DNA of 64,000 nucleotides from Metallyticus violacea (GCA_030762175.1 CM060841.1:10792501-10856500); one strand, 5' to 3'; counted from the first letter of the stretch, positions 1 to 13,055 are shown. A program made the numbers and translations. The notes: generated by a model not told the origin, from the sequence alone.

Positions 1-3000
1 GTCACATATGTGAAATAGTCTAGGCAAAAAAAAAAAAATACGAAGCATCGCTTATATCGATTAGTGGAATTGCGTTCGATTTTTCTCCGTCTTTCGCAAG
101 TGGTAATATGCTTCGGCAACAAAAAATGTTTCATTTACGACATAGTTCTGCGTCGTCCTTTGCAACAATAAGGGGCTGAGTTGGTGTATGACGGGTTGTT
201 TTAATACCGAGGGTCCCCGAAACTGAACCCTATATATTTTGACTTGAGTTCACTTAGTAATATAGATATATTCATTGTGCATCTATGATATAGTGGCCTA
301 CAGGAACGCATGTCAGCAAATTCAAGAGGTACCAGGTATGCTTGAAAGAACAAGTGTATCTTTAGAATGAATGAAAACCACATGAACTACCTATTGCAAC
401 GACCACAAATACGGTTCATTCTTAAAAATCATAACTAGGTTGTTTTTCTCATTTTAGTGAATTTAATTTACTCCCATTAAACAATAACGTTGAATATGAA
501 TTTATTTACAAGGAGATTATATTACTGTCTAGCCGTTCTTGTACTTTATTGCCTTTTAGGATATGACATTTATATACACGATTTTTTTAAAATTAGTGCA
601 CCATTTCAATTAAAAGTAAATAAGATTTTTTTAGAACATGTGCAGACATTTGTCTTACATTTTGGAAGCATTTAAAAGATAAATTGGTTGTGAATATTGT
701 TGTATGAGTCACATTATCATAAAATATTTTAAATTACATCTTATTTTATATTATCTAAGGTAGAATATATTTTCCTAAATTGCTCTGCAACACTTCATTT
801 GTTAAATAGAAGCGTGTGCTACTACAACAACAAAGTAGTTTATTGATCGGTTTATTGGTTTTATATGAGGATCACTAGATAAGTTTTGATATACTCAATA
901 GCTGGGAGTCAAAGATATATTTCAAGCTTCAACATTATATAAACCAAGGGCATTCAGTAAAACAATAAATACCTCTAATGGCAGATATTTACTTTGAAAT
1001 ATATTTCGACGATAAAATGTTGTGCCTTTTTTTCATGCAGGGCTGTAGAGTCATAGACATCAAACTCCCAAAAATTAATATCTTTTTTCCTTTAAAAACC
1101 AGATTGATAATAGTTTTAAGTACCATATTTCATTTGCTGAAGCTACTGCAACCAAAAAGGGTCTGCAAAATGACGTTGGTGGTTTTCCAGGCAAGAAAAA
1201 TAAAAACATAATTTACAATAAATATATAGGCAAGAGCAGTTGAAGAACTTAACAAACCACAAAAGCTATTAAAGTTCTTTATGAAAAGCTGCTTAAAAAC
1301 AAACAATAATATTAATAATACTTTTATTATTTTCCTTGCCACCAGGTTTATCATTGGTTTATTTAAAAACAAAAACTGAACAGAAGATTTCCTCGTAACA
1401 AATACTTGAAGAAAAATGGGTTTATTTCAAAGTATTTCGGAAATGTGATGATTAAAAGGTTTCAAAGTAACCCTTGGACTGCAGCGATAGTCCCAAAACT
1501 TTATAAGCACTGGTTGCCAAGTTTTTCTCCACACGGCGCCCTGAAGGTTTCAGACTTTTTCACGGTGGAGATAGTCAAAACATAAGACCTAGCGGATAGT
1601 TACAGCGCGCAGTGGGTGCGATTAGGTTGGTAAGTTACAAAATAAATGAAACATGTATTTAGCATTCAGAAAAAAAATTTATGCTTTGAAAATGCGTATC
1701 ACTAAATTAATAAATTGTAATTACTGACACAAGTAAGTCTGTTGTTCACCCACATCTTCTCCAATACTGAAATCACACTGGATAGAATAAACCCCATTGT
1801 TTGTTTCAAGCAGATTTTCTCACTTTGTTTGTTTTTTTTATCGGTCAGTATCGTACAATTTGAATAGCAAATCGCTAAACTCGCAGCAAGTAACCATTTG
1901 ATATCCAAAACTCAGTAGCTCAAATATTGTCTTCAATGCAAAAATTTTCTATGTTTTCTATACGGAAGCTTTTGCTGCGATTGTAACTTTCATGCAGGCG
2001 TTTTGATAGTGTCATATTGAAGGTGATATTTAAAAAGTTGAAAACTTTTTATAGTCGTTCTTAAAAAAAACACATTTTCATTTATTTGCTGCTGAAACAA
2101 AAAGTTATCTTTGTCAAAATTTAAAATTTTCTTTTTCGTTATTATACCTTTTTTTCCTCAAAGCTAAAAGGTTCTCTGTTGTCTCATTGCAGAAAGAGAT
2201 TTAAAACATTAACTTTTAAATATGTTAATTTAATCTAGAACAATTAATTTCCATGAATGTTGTAGTTTTCCTCTTCAAAAAGTGTGATTTCCTACAATAA
2301 CTCAAATGATATTATAATAAATTGTCACGGAAGGACCATCATTAGCGCACTCGTTATACATTCTAAGTCAAGATTAGTGCAGGACGGGTACTTTGATAAG
2401 AGTGCTTCCCTATGAAAGATAAAGTTGTTCCACAGGAAGACGAACTTACTCCGAATATGTTCCTGCAATAATCCATAAAGACCGGACATACACCAGCACC
2501 AATACAGGATCCTAACACAGCTTTTGTTCGTTCTAAATTATTTTCAACTATATATGTATACAAGTGTTTGAATTACTCTGGAGTACTTGCTGCGGTAATT
2601 TTACAAAAATGAAGGTCTTCCACAGTCATTATCATCTACAAACCGTACGGAACAAATAAAATGTGCATACAAATTACTGCTCCGTGTATCTGCGACTGAT
2701 ACTGTTAGACAAAAAGCAGTTTACCCGCAGTTTTATTGGTGTAGTGTACACCAAATCTACGGCAGCCGGTAGTTGAACCGCAGTGGTAACAACCTTATAT
2801 GGTTCTAGCAACGCATTGCTTGGTTTGATACTCGCTGATAAAAACGTTGTTTTAATTATTTAAAAAGTCTGATAAAATAGTCGCGAGGGGCATCATCCAC
2901 ATTTTGAAGATAGAGTTCTAAATGACGTTTTGGCTTACTTAAAAGTATGCACGTTGTTGCCCAAACTTGCATCAACGTACTCACTGCGATTTCCCTTCAC

Positions 3001-3055
3001 TATTAAAATCTTTCAATGTACGAGTAAATCCGAAATAACTGTCGTCCAATTTATG
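1..3055. other. AT-rich stretch without recognised genes
   Basis: I see only short open frames of 60 to 80 codons, none with a motif, signal or codon bias I recognise. There is no tRNA-like cloverleaf and no SINE or transposase similarity. A repeat library from the same genome might still find old elements here. Confidence 0.6.
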
Positions 3056-4250
3056 CAGGGGGGGGGGGCAAAAGTAACTACACACTTACTGAATTTTATT
3101 TAACAAAGGATTACACTTCCTTTTATATTCGAAAGCAAGTACACATTTGGTGAATTTCAGTTAGCAAAGGATTTCATTTCTTTCTGTGTTCACACTGTTT
3201 CCCCTCTTCATTAATGCATCATTGGAGTCTGCCTGGAACACTCTGATAAACATGTAACGCAGTTGAATGTTGTACTCCAGATTGTTGAAGGCGTTCTCGA
3301 TGTAAACAGCGAGTTCTTCTACAGTTGATGGTCTCCTTCCATACACTGCGTCTTTAACCATGCCCCAAAGGTAGAAATTCATTGAGGTACTGTCAGTTAA
3401 TTCAATTGTGGCACGACATACAATTACTCTTCTATTGAAGAACGACTGCAACATGATGCGCAGGAACTCCATCGTGCTGGAAAGTAGAGTTGATCAAAGT
3501 TGTCTAAATGCATGATGATTCCTGGTGTAACTTCTTGAAATAGAGTCAAGTACTTGTCACCATCGAGATTTCCGTCAATAAAGTGCGGCTCATTTACACC
3601 TCGTGCTGATATTGCACCCCACACATTTACGCCGGGTTGATTTAGCGCTTGCTCCAAAGGAACATGACAGTTTTTCGTGTAAGTAAAGTTATGTCCCGAT
3701 AACTTCAAGGTGGCCTCATTCGACAACACAATGTTTTGAAAGAAATTGTTGTCATGTCGATACTGATCGAACTTAATCTCACAAAATGTCTGGATCATCT
3801 TCAAACAAACCATGTGGAATGTACACTTTGAACTTCTCAGCAATATCCTTTGAATTGACCGACATGACATTGCTGGAAATTCTGTAGCTAATCTTCTTGT
3901 GCACTTCCTTGAACAGAATCTTCAGTTTCAAATTTGTGATTTACATTGTAAACAGCCTTACATGATGGTAGATCTGACTCGAATATTTCTCTTCATTCCT
4001 TCAGTACAGCACTTAACCCTGATCTTTACAGCAAACATTCTTTCCTATTTCGTTAACACTTTCAACTGTTGCTGACAATCCATTTCCTGTTTCCTGCTCT
4101 TTCCGTTGAATGTATTACCAACCCAGAAACATACCTGCAGTTAAAAAGAAATGAAGAAGGAAAACGTTTTGAACATGACATACAAAGAAGTGAAATTATA
4201 ATATGTTAAATGAAATTCACTAAGTGTGTAGTTACTTTTGCGCCATCTTG
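3056..4250 (-). mobile_element. mariner-like element with both inverted ends
   Basis: A DNA transposon of about 1.2 kb bounded by imperfect inverted repeats. The left end reads GGCAAAAGTAACTACACAC (about 3068-3086) and the right end near 4225-4244 is its complement. The strand given is that of the transposase relic inside. The left end abuts an 11-G tract that probably replaced its first bases, so I cannot confirm the TA target duplication. Length and ends suit the mariner/Tc1 superfamily. The coding part is broken, so any movement would need a transposase from elsewhere. Confidence 0.8.
3161..4110 (-). pseudogene. mariner-type DDE transposase relic
   Basis: This is the decayed transposase of the surrounding element, which would cut and paste the element at TA sites. 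An N-terminal helix-turn-helix remnant lies near 3940-4010. The core near 3600-3870 has the first catalytic block with LSNEATLKLSG where active members have DEAT or DEAHF. A block with PGVNVWGAISARG follows, then an FQHDGVPAHH block that keeps the second Asp near 3460. The third block reads STSMNFYLWGMVKDAVYG, with Asn where Asp or Glu is expected. Frameshifts and a stop split the reading frame near 3430-3470. Two of three catalytic acids are gone, so the protein would be inactive even if joined. The family call rests on these motif blocks. Confidence 0.8.
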
Positions 4251-4575
4251 TACATTAAATTTAGATATTAATTTCTTCTAGCCCTCATTTGTGGTGCATA
4301 CTTTTTACTTTTACTCCTATTCTTTAAAACCTTCCTCATATTTACGAAGATAACAACTTTTAAAGCTTACTTAAACATCATAGCACAAGTATAATGGTTC
4401 AGATTTCATAAATCAACGTTATTAATATACAATCAGATCTAAAAATTCGGTGCTGCTTCCTGAGAAATAACCGTTTTCTGCACTGCAGCGAACACAGAAG
4501 TTCAGAGTTTGATAGATGCTGTTTATTATTCTCTCATAAAACATCGTAATATTTTGTGGCGCCCTAGCATACAAG
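4251..4575. other. spacer, nothing recognised
   Basis: AT-rich sequence between the mariner-like element and the first SINE1 copy. No motif or repeat relationship was seen. Confidence 0.5.
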
Positions 4576-4862
4576 TTGGTCCTGGTGGTGTAGTGGTAAC
4601 CATACTTGTCTTCTAAACCCAAGATCGCGGGTTAAAACCCGGCCAGGACAGATGAATTTTTTCCGGCGTAAAAATTCTAAGTATGGTTTCCTTCGGAAGG
4701 GAAGTAAAGCCGTGGGCCCAGTGTCGTACATTTACGGCACGATAAAGAACCTCAAGCCTGGCTTTTGAGCCTGGTTTGTTGGCCGTTTCACGCCCTGAGT
4801 TGAATAGGACGGTGATGACCTGAGGTGTTAAAGAGCGTCCGTATATAAAACAAACCAACAAA
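4576..4862 (+). mobile_element. SINE1 copy (tRNA-headed SINE)
   Basis: A near full-length copy of the family called SINE1 here. It starts with a tRNA-like head: TGGTGTAGTGGTAA is the A box and GGGTTAAAACCC the decayed B box. The acceptor-like ends GGTCCTGG and CCAGGACA could pair. A conserved body follows with CTTCGGAAGGGAAGTAAAG near 4691-4709 and an ATTTACGGCACG block near 4730. The copy ends in GAGCGTCCGTATATAAA. I found no convincing target-site duplication. Several differences from other copies, including a lost CG in the B box, suggest an old insertion. Confidence 0.9.
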
Positions 4863-4989
4863 AATTGCCCAAGTATGGCACGGCTCACAACGTGAAAACC
4901 ACTGTGTTAATTTATCAAACAGTCCTAGGAGCTTCTGTGTAGGTGCATACATATAGGAAATAGAAACCATAGAATATTATGCTGTAATC

Positions 4990-5075
4990 AGCCCCAATGT
5001 TTTAGAGTTAACGCGCTTTCCTCTTGACCCAAGGTTCGCGGGTTCAAACCCAGCCCAGATCGATCCTCCACCGAT
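4990..5075 (+). repeat. tRNA-like fragment, possible SINE head
   Basis: The segment contains GAGTTAACGCGC, resembling an A box, and GCGGGTTCAAACCC, resembling a B box, at roughly tRNA spacing. Acceptor pairing is poor and it matches neither SINE1 nor SINE2. It could be the head of another SINE family or a tRNA pseudogene. Confidence 0.35.
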
Positions 5076-5509
5076 AAAGGAAACGTCCCAATCACGCGTC
5101 TCGCGTTATAAATATTTATGTACGTATTTTTATATAAATGTGTGTATGTATATACCAATGTTTATAACTCTTGGGTTTATATATTTTGATTGTTAAAAGA
5201 ACGGAATTAGCATGTACGGTCCTAAAGCCCATACGACAGTTATACTTACATTTGTGCACTTATAAACTTGCCACAACAAAAGCCCGTTACTACTACTCCA
5301 CTCATTGTTACAGTATTACTGGAGAATATTTTTGGACTAATTGAAAAATAAATCGCCACAAAAAAAAAAAAAACATTTTATGCAAGTAGTCTTTTATCAA
5401 AATAATGTATGTCCTCTCATTTGTTATTACAGCAGGGAAAATAAACTCATTGAGATATGATTTAACGTCTCGTCCGCCTTGTTCATCAGTTTCCAATTTA
5501 TTAGGAGTT

Positions 5510-5620
5510 TATAAATTGAGCCATCTAATTATCTGAACTTACGCGGCGGTGGAGCATTGTATCGGCCAATAAGCCATCGCTGAAGGCCTGTCTGCTACAC
5601 AAGTCGGACCAAACTGCTAC
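5510..5620 (-). repeat. unassigned ~80-bp dispersed repeat, copy D
   Basis: One of four related segments in this window. Read on the minus strand it contains GATGGCTTATTGGCCGATAC, then CCACCGCCGCGTAAG and CAGATAATTAGATGGCTC. The same order of blocks occurs near 7035-7100, 47645-47740 and 48275-48365. No coding potential or clear pol III boxes are visible. It may be the core of an old SINE or MITE. Confidence 0.6.
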
Positions 5621-5944
5621 GTTGGGCTTGATTCTCAGGTCACTCAGCTTTTTTAAACAGTGAAGAAGCAACATGTGTCTTATCATAATGTAAAGTTTGT
5701 TAAGAATACTGAATGGAAATACTTAACCTAATTATTCTATTCCACAATTAGTATCTATTATTTATATGTAAACCTTTGACAAAAAAAATTAATCATCACC
5801 AGATTATATGTCGCGATCGGAAAAAAATTCGGGGACGCTCGTAAACGTTGTATTCACAAGCGCATGCAGCGAATGCACACTGCAGTGTACTATTTTCCTG
5901 TAAACGTAATGGTCACATTCATAAGATCTGGGAAGAGACGTTAG

Positions 5945-6015
5945 GGTAGAGATAGGTTGCCGAGCGGTTTAGAAAGCATTGCTCTTCTGCGTAAGTTCCT
6001 GAGTTCAAATACTAC
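5945..6015 (+). repeat. tRNA-like remnant (Ser/Leu type)
   Basis: TTGCCGAGCGGTTTAGAAAG resembles the A box of a type II (Ser/Leu) tRNA, and CCTGAGTTCAAATAC lies where a B box should be. No clean acceptor stem forms. I take it as a SINE head or tRNA pseudogene. Confidence 0.4.
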
Positions 6016-6539
6016 AACATTATGGTTTCCTTTTTTATTGTGATTTTATAAGTTTGTATGTAGAATATTATGTTGCCTCAATACCACATAATATTTTAAT
6101 GTATTAATTTTTATAACATTACCTATGCAAATACAAAAACATAATCACAAACTAACGTATTCTTTGCAAATACCTAAATAAATACATGAACAGAAATTTT
6201 TATCTTCTAAAGTGAAAACATACAGAAATAAACACAAATTAATATCGTGTATGAACTCTCAGCATGCATAACTGCTCTCATTCCTAAGGGCATAGATGAT
6301 GTCAGATTTCTACAGTAGTGTGGACGATATGTTACACCATCCCAGGCTTCTTGAATTTTGCCCATAATCCATCTTTTGTCATTCTCGCATGTGCAGGGAA
6401 TGCGTGAACAGAGTATATTCCATTTTGGTAGAACAAATATTGAAGCAAATATAATAATATTTATGTGTGAAATAATATTATAAAACTAATTTGTCACAGC
6501 ATAATATGTTACAGGGGTTTGTTAAAAAAAAGTATTTTA

Positions 6540-6612
6540 TGCCGGGAGGTGAACCTGCGCTCTTAACCACGACATCACTGCACACTCTGCCACAGAGCTA
6601 ACGGAACACGCA
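6540..6612 (-). repeat. tRNA-like remnant
   Basis: On the minus strand TAGCTCTGTGGCAGAG could be an A box and GCAGGTTCACCTCCC a B box. It matches no other repeat here and the acceptor stem is not convincing. Probably an old SINE or tRNA pseudogene head. Confidence 0.3.
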
Positions 6613-6619
6613 GTCTAGA

Positions 6620-6960
6620 CAGAGTCTTTAGAGCATGCCATACAATACAACTGCTGCAGTGGCTACACAGTATTGCTCAATACCTTGTGAACCGCACGTT
6701 GTAACGAGTGAGGGAGGACTTGGAACAGTTTTGTGCTTTTTTTTTTTAAAGGGTGTACATATTATATCCGTTCGTGCTGTAAGGAGATTGTTTGAAGAGA
6801 AATTCCCTGGTGATCGAGTTCTAAGACAAGTTGCAATGCGATTCCTGAATTAGTTAAATATTTCCGCGAAACGGGGAAATGTCCAAATAAGACGCGGAGA
6901 AGATGACAGAATGTGTGCAAAATAGAAGCAGGCAGTTAGAGTGCCATGCCCAATACATAG
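6620..6960 (+). pseudogene. possible DDE transposase N-terminal fragment
   Basis: An open frame at 6635-6853 includes RAVRRLFEEKFPGDRVLRQV. This has the shape of the first helix-turn-helix of a mariner-related transposase, where an RLYxERFP-type segment is common. After the stop the frame continues with ISAKRGNVQIRRGEDD, like the Arg-rich linker of such proteins. No catalytic blocks or inverted ends were found. The evidence is one short motif, so this could be chance. Confidence 0.3.
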
Positions 6961-7014
6961 TGATTCTACCATCGACTCTCATCAAACCCCTCCGGAGCGC
7001 CCCTACTCTAGTGT

Positions 7015-7105
7015 AAGGCCGTGAGCAGTGACTTAACGGCCTATGCAGTCCCCCGCCGCTAGGCCGGTCATAAGATAATTGGATGATTCGGCAGATAGGG
7101 AACTT
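7015..7105 (+). repeat. unassigned ~80-bp dispersed repeat, copy A
   Basis: Contains CTATGCAGTCCC, then GCCGCTAGGCCGGTCATAAG, then ATAATTGGATGATTCGG, in the same order as copies near 48.3 kb (plus) and 47.7 and 5.5 kb (minus). No open frame or pol III boxes. Confidence 0.55.
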
Positions 7106-8034
7106 AATGCAACTATATACGTGATGACTTGTGTGATGATAGTCGTATAAAGGCTTTAGAACATTATTGAATAAAGCACATTAGCTTCACGGAAGACTGT
7201 TTCAAAGTGATAGTTGCTCTTTTTGTACGAACGGAAAATGTGTAGGTATTATTCTTTTCATCTGCCTATTTACGCTTATGAAGTTCGTTGGTAGAGTGTT
7301 TCAATTCTTGTAATGGATTTTAAGTAAATTGAGGACACATATCTTAAAGCTATTCCAGAATTACAGGATAAAAATTTAAGTAGTGAAATAGCTCATTATG
7401 GCTATCTAACGTGACGACATAGGCGGTTGCCTAGATTTAAGCATGAAAGAGATAATGCTATACTACTAAGATGCCGCCCCGCTGAAATTGGTAAAGTGCC
7501 ATTATGTTTCACAACATTGTAATCTGTAGTCATGGCCCTACGATATAAATTTGAATAGCCTATTTCACAACGCGATATGCTTCATTCTTTGGGATATAAA
7601 CAGAATTAATAATTGGAGGATTTTTTTTTTCATTTCCAAAAATAGACTAGCTAACAGGTATTCTTTATGCCATTTGTTTTGCGTTCATTTATGGCTTATG
7701 CTGTGTTTCGAAATGATCCTAAAAATTTTTCCCCCTACCAACACAAAGAAACATAACATGTTGTTTCATGAAGTTAATACTAGACACAGGTTTTCTAAAT
7801 TTATTTGCTTATTAAAAATGATTACGGTAACTTAGAGCATACTCATTGTTTTGGTAGTTTAATAAAATTACCATATCGAAGGCCTCTATTAAGGTTTTTA
7901 GCTTCATTTCCATTAGAAACAGCAATTTTCAATTAAATTCCGCAGATTTTAAAAAATGTTTGTTGCCTCACGTTCAATTTGAATCTTTGCCTTGTTGATT
8001 TTCTTAATAGTGTTCAAAACTAATTTTTTTTAAT
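7106..8034. other. AT-rich stretch without recognised genes
   Basis: A 94-codon open frame at 7551-7835 shows no domain I recognise and is rich in codons expected from AT-biased DNA. I treat it as chance. Confidence 0.5.
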
Positions 8035-8206
8035 TGGGAAAGGATTTTTTAAGAAAGGAATCGTTTCATGCCTAAATTTAAGGTACCTCCTCAGATTTTC
8101 CATTTATGAAGACTGAGGACCTGTCAGGAAAACAGTCGTAGCGGAAATCGAACCCCAAACTTCCCGCTAACGAGTCCGTGCCTCAACGACCTCGACCACC
8201 CGTGTC
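8035..8206 (-). mobile_element. SINE2 copy, degraded
   Basis: On the minus strand the tRNA-Ser-like head (GGTGGTCGAGGTCGTTGAGG, near 8187-8206) is followed by the SINE2 body with CTCAGTCTTCATAAATGG and GGTACCTTAAATTTAGG. The 3' part after about 8035 is lost. The B box has drifted to GGTTCGATTTCC. Divergence from the other copies suggests an old insertion. Confidence 0.8.
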
Positions 8207-11200
8207 GGTGCGCCTTCTCTAATGGCGGAATATACTCGTGAAATAAGTTTTCGTTGTTTTCACAGCTTATAAGCCGTAATTTTAATAGATATGCAAAAAT
8301 AAAACAAAGTATTTTGAATTAAAAGGTACCAGCTGTAGAGTTGCAAATATAACAACGCGCGATTAAAAAATGAAAACATTACTGAACTGCAAAATAGTGG
8401 CTTTACAAACGAGTCGCTAAACTGTTTGTCCTCTATTTCCAATTGGATGATGTCTTAAAAAAATTAGCTTAGAAGAACTGCAAGCTCCAGACTGGAAACT
8501 TTCGCAATAAATGAGCATTTCATGTAAATTAAACAGGCATAACAAAGGCTTTAAAACAAAAAAGTGGTTAGATTTTGTTTGTTAGAAGATAATCTGATTC
8601 TACATCAATAACCACTATTTTCAACATATGGGGTGTCGTGATATTAGTAACTGCCATTTCTTTCAGGGTTTCCTACTACTATTCAACACATCTCTGTAGC
8701 TCTCCATTGTACGGGACAAGCCTTGATAGTCTTTTTTTCCTGGAACTGAGATTACAGGGATCCAGCCGCGTTTTTATGCTACTTTGACACCATAAGCGAG
8801 AGGAATGAGGTGTGTGTCAGGATTCGCTAAAAAAACAATGTTGTCATGTCTCTGAGATCCCTTTCAACAAATGTTTAGTGGCGATAGAGACCGGGTGTGG
8901 AATCATTTATTAATTTATTCTTTGTCTATTAATTAAGTCAATCTAGATATTCTTAATAACAGAAGGTATTCAGAGTATCTGTTTAATTTTTTATGCATGA
9001 AAGTAACAGTGGCAACTCTGGAGAATTCCCAGATATGTCGTGGTAGTGTGTTACTTTTTAGACAAAAGTGATTATTTGTACACTTGTAAATTCGGTGGGA
9101 TAGGTTGAGGTAATTAAGGTTTGTTCATCACTTTTTTTCATTATGCATAATACATTCATTATACATAATAAGACTTTCTTATACCTGCATTGAAGTCTCC
9201 TAAGTTTTAATACTGTTATACTGAAGACAGTTGTTATAAAGAGTTCATTTGAATTTAGGGCATAAAATTAACCATCAGTTATACTTATCTTCGAAATTTT
9301 GGTTATACTAACACCAATGTGAGATTATTTCGTCTTAACATCAAATTAAACCTAACTTGCGAAAGTTCATAAGTTAAAACACTAACTATGGTTTATTAAT
9401 TGTTAAATAAAATATTTCTCAAAGCATAGAAGCATAACTTCATTTATAAACAAAATAGTTAGTTACGTTTACTTTAATTTCGTGTAGATTTCTTCGATGT
9501 TTTACTCTTCATTTTCACGTAGTAATAACAGATAGACTTGCGTTCAATTGTAGATTATGTTAGGTTAACCTTACAAGCAGTATAATGTACAGGTTTCTGA
9601 TTTCCGACATCTCATCCATTGATGAATTTCACCATGTTTACCTGTATTTTATGAGAGAAATAATCCGCCCTAGAACTGAATGACAAAAAATTCAAAATGT
9701 GGTTTTGCTAAGCAAAAGATGTCGAAGAACTGGAACAGATGTTACGTCCCCGATTACAATCACAAACTAAGCGAAATCATTCTTTGAATTCGGTGTTCAT
9801 GATACTATTAACTTCAAGGTTCCAAGCAACAGGGAGCTTCCAAATAATTATTGGAGGTAAGTTCAAAGTGGAGAAAGGAACAGCCGGTAGAACCATCCGT
9901 TGAATTACTAGAGCAATAGGAACTCTTGAGACCTCAGTTCATTAAAATACCAACCAAAGAGGGTGATGCAAAGAACTGTAGCTAGATTTCTATAACATTG
10001 GAAACTTTCCTGGAGTTTTGTGCTATAGATCACACACCATATCCATTATATCGCCTGGGGGTTACGGAGCAGAAGCCTTTAGAATCGAATTATTATATAT
10101 TTCTCCCCATTTACTTTCTTTATCATTATTTGAAATCGATTCTATTTTTGTTTCAATTATTGCCTAATATTTTAGCACCAGATCAATAATAATATCCTCC
10201 TCACACTTGCTAAAATATATCGCTCGCATTCGTTTTGACTTTTCCTTATCCATGTTTGAAGACATATTAAGATAAAATATATATGTAGTAGGCGGGAGAA
10301 CTGAATACTTATTGCTTTTCTTAGGTTGAACAGTTGAACATCAACTCGCTCTAAACACGAATTTCGCTATTATTTCGCGATGTTGCCATATGTTTAACGG
10401 TTATTGCAAACTCGAGGTTAACTAGTCTGAGATTATTTTTGTACAACAGAAATGATGATTAACTTACAGTTAAAAATAATCTGCAGTTAGGAACTTTTAC
10501 ACTGTAAATGCAAATTTGTTGTTTATCATCATCAACAGCAGCAACACCTGTGTGTATTATACATTTCCACTTGATTAATCCTGTTTTAAGGTCTTCCAGT
10601 ACACTCCTGCCCACTGGATGATATTCCCAAATCCTGCGTGGAAGTCTTGTGGTGTCCATTCATCCAAAAGGGATTTCCAGTTCTTGTATTTGTTGATTTG
10701 TTCCGTTATATACAAAAAAAAAATAATAAATAACTCTGAGCGGAAGTCTTCAGTTCTTTATGACACAATGTTGTGTAATTTACAAAATACCTGAGAAATT
10801 TCGTTTCATTAGCTTGTAGTCTTAATTTATATCCTTATTTTTTTCTCGTAACCCATAATTTCTTCCAAACATAAACGCGAGGTGTATACTCCTTTATAGA
10901 ATGTTAGCATTAGTTCTTTTTGTACTTTGTTACAAAGAGCTCTTGTAATTTCTCCATTCATATAATTGAATCTTTCTGTTTTTTCCTCTAGGCCAGTATT
11001 CCCTAAATAAGTCATTTGTGTTCTGAGAAAGTTTGTATTAGCTTATTCAGTTGTTTCATTCTCGATCATTTAGATCGAATGCGTTTTTGCTTTGAAAAGT
11101 CAAAGTTTTTCTTTTTTCTGCAGATATACGGTGAATATTTTATATAGCTTACACATTCTTCTCTGTAAATTATCCCTATTGCTTTAGGTAACTACTTGAC

Positions 11201-11534
11201 CATCAGCGAAGTGTGCTTATTATCTAAGTTAGTGTGCAAGTTTGATCATCCATTGTCTAACCATTTCATCTATGTGTACAAATATGTTGAATAAAGCTGG
11301 TTACGCACGGCAACCTCGACGGGGATATGAATTATTTTTTCTGTTGAATTTGGATGAGTGCCAGTTCAATATGGTGGACTGGTATACATCTATTCTTCCA
11401 TTAAAGAAAACACTAACCCCGAGCCAAAAAGCCCGGACCAAGCCTTACCTGACGACCGCAGCGTCCTCTGTCCCCGTCTTGTTTCTTGAACACAGTGTCG
11501 TTTTGCAGAGGGACGTATGAACAGCACTCCGCAG
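8207..11534. other. AT-rich stretch without recognised genes
   Basis: Short open frames only. I found no transposase blocks, SINE body or tRNA-like cloverleaf. The segment 9690-9990 has a slightly different composition but no frame I could assign. Confidence 0.5.
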
Positions 11535-11833
11535 TCGGTCCTGGCGGTTACCATACTTGCCTCCTAAACCCAAGATTGCAGGTTCAATCCCGGCCAGGAC
11601 TAATGGATTTGTTCGGGTGTAAAATTCCTAACTAAGGCTTCCTTCGGAAGGGAAGTAAAGCCGTCGATCCCGTGTCGTGCATTTACGGCACGATAAAGAA
11701 CCTCAAGCCTGAAAGAAGAGGCCTCTGAGCAAAATTTGTCGGCCGTTTCACGCCCTGATTTGAATGGGACGTTGATGACCTGAGATGTTAAAGAGCGTCC
11801 GTAAGTAAAACAAATCAAGGAAAAAAAAAAAAC
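11535..11833 (+). mobile_element. SINE1 copy with deleted A box
   Basis: The head reads GTCCTGGCGGTTACC, missing about eight bases that form the core of the A box in sister copies, so this copy could not be transcribed from its own pol III promoter. The B box GGTTCAATCCC is present. The body blocks CTTCGGAAGGGAAGTAAAG and ATTTACGGCACGATAAAG are intact. The copy ends in GAGCGTCCGTAAGTAAAAC followed by an A-rich tail near 11820. No clear target-site duplication. Confidence 0.9.
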
Positions 11834-13055
11834 ACACACAACGCACCCCACCGGCCAATGCCACGCCGCATTCTTGGTTTGGAACCACTACCTTTCCATT
11901 AGGCAGCCTCTCGCACGAGGATTAGTGCACTCCGTTTCAGACCTTCCTAACTTAGAAAACTTCTAAGTAGGTACTGGGGAGCGAACACCGGACCATCCGA
12001 CAAGCAGGCGGTTACAATGTCCCATAAGAGTGTTCTGTTAATTTTATAATATAATTTTGTGTAGTCTATGTAAAAACACTTGAATTCCTGCTGTATAGTT
12101 GTTTAGTTACATAAATTTCCTCAAAAGATAAGTGGCATGACATGTAAATGTCTTTCCAAGAAAATGTCTCTTATTGTGATATAATAACATAACAGTCTCT
12201 TGACGTAGTGGTAAAATCCATTTGGTGAGATGGTTTCTTCAGCCCCCAAAAGTGGAAAATATTCAGGGACGGTAGAAGCAACCCCTGCAGTCAAGAATAC
12301 TGGGGTTTGCGGCAACGTCCACCTCCGGAGGATCACGAGAAGAGCACCAACACTTTTTCCGACGGTCACATTTATCTTCGGGACATGTTTACAAAAGTAT
12401 TATTATTCTAACGAGCTATGTATGCAAATGCACATAACGAGGGCTTGGTGCTTTACCGTCTTTTGGACTTCTTCAAGCATAAACAAGATCTGGATGAAAT
12501 TCATAGCCTACTTTCTACTCATCTGATGTATTCCCATTAAAAACTGAATATAAACAAAATATTAGTTGAGCGGTGCAACCCATCATTACAGCATCACGAT
12601 CACAACGCCTTGACTGCATACATTCGAACCCCACGTAGTCATTTATTCTCCATAAATGATTTAAGCGTGGGGATTCCTCCGTGGGTATGCAAATAGGAAG
12701 TGTTTCCCCTTGTTATTCGATGGGAAACATGTAGAATATGGCTGTCTTCCACTAGCTAAATGAAATGTTGCTATTTGCGTGGCACATGTAAAGAAAACAC
12801 CAGAAAGATGCGCAGAATAGATTACGGAAGGAGTAATGATATTGATGATGATGATAATAATACTTTTTTATATATGCTTTTTGAACTGCACTTCAGTGAC
12901 GCAAAGAAAATTATGCAGGAAAAATATTGCAAGAATGAAAGAAAGAAAAAAATAAAGAATCAAACAAAAGAAGTAATGGAGGGGGAAGGGCAAGAAGAAT
13001 GAGAAGAATAAAAGAACAAGTAGACTGTAAAGGTGGCACTGATAATGGTGATGTA
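11834..13055. other. spacer with doubtful tRNA-like fragments
   Basis: Two short stretches, near 11935-12010 and 12568-12640, have B-box-like motifs (GAGCGAACACCGG on one strand, ATTCGAACCCC on the other) but no cloverleaf. The interval 12840-13010 is purine-rich and gives a Lys/Asp-rich open frame that I regard as composition only. Confidence 0.4.

Noticed and set aside
9690..9990. Possible transposon-derived segment with several short frames
   Set aside because: No recognisable motif order; similarity impressions were too weak to report as a feature.
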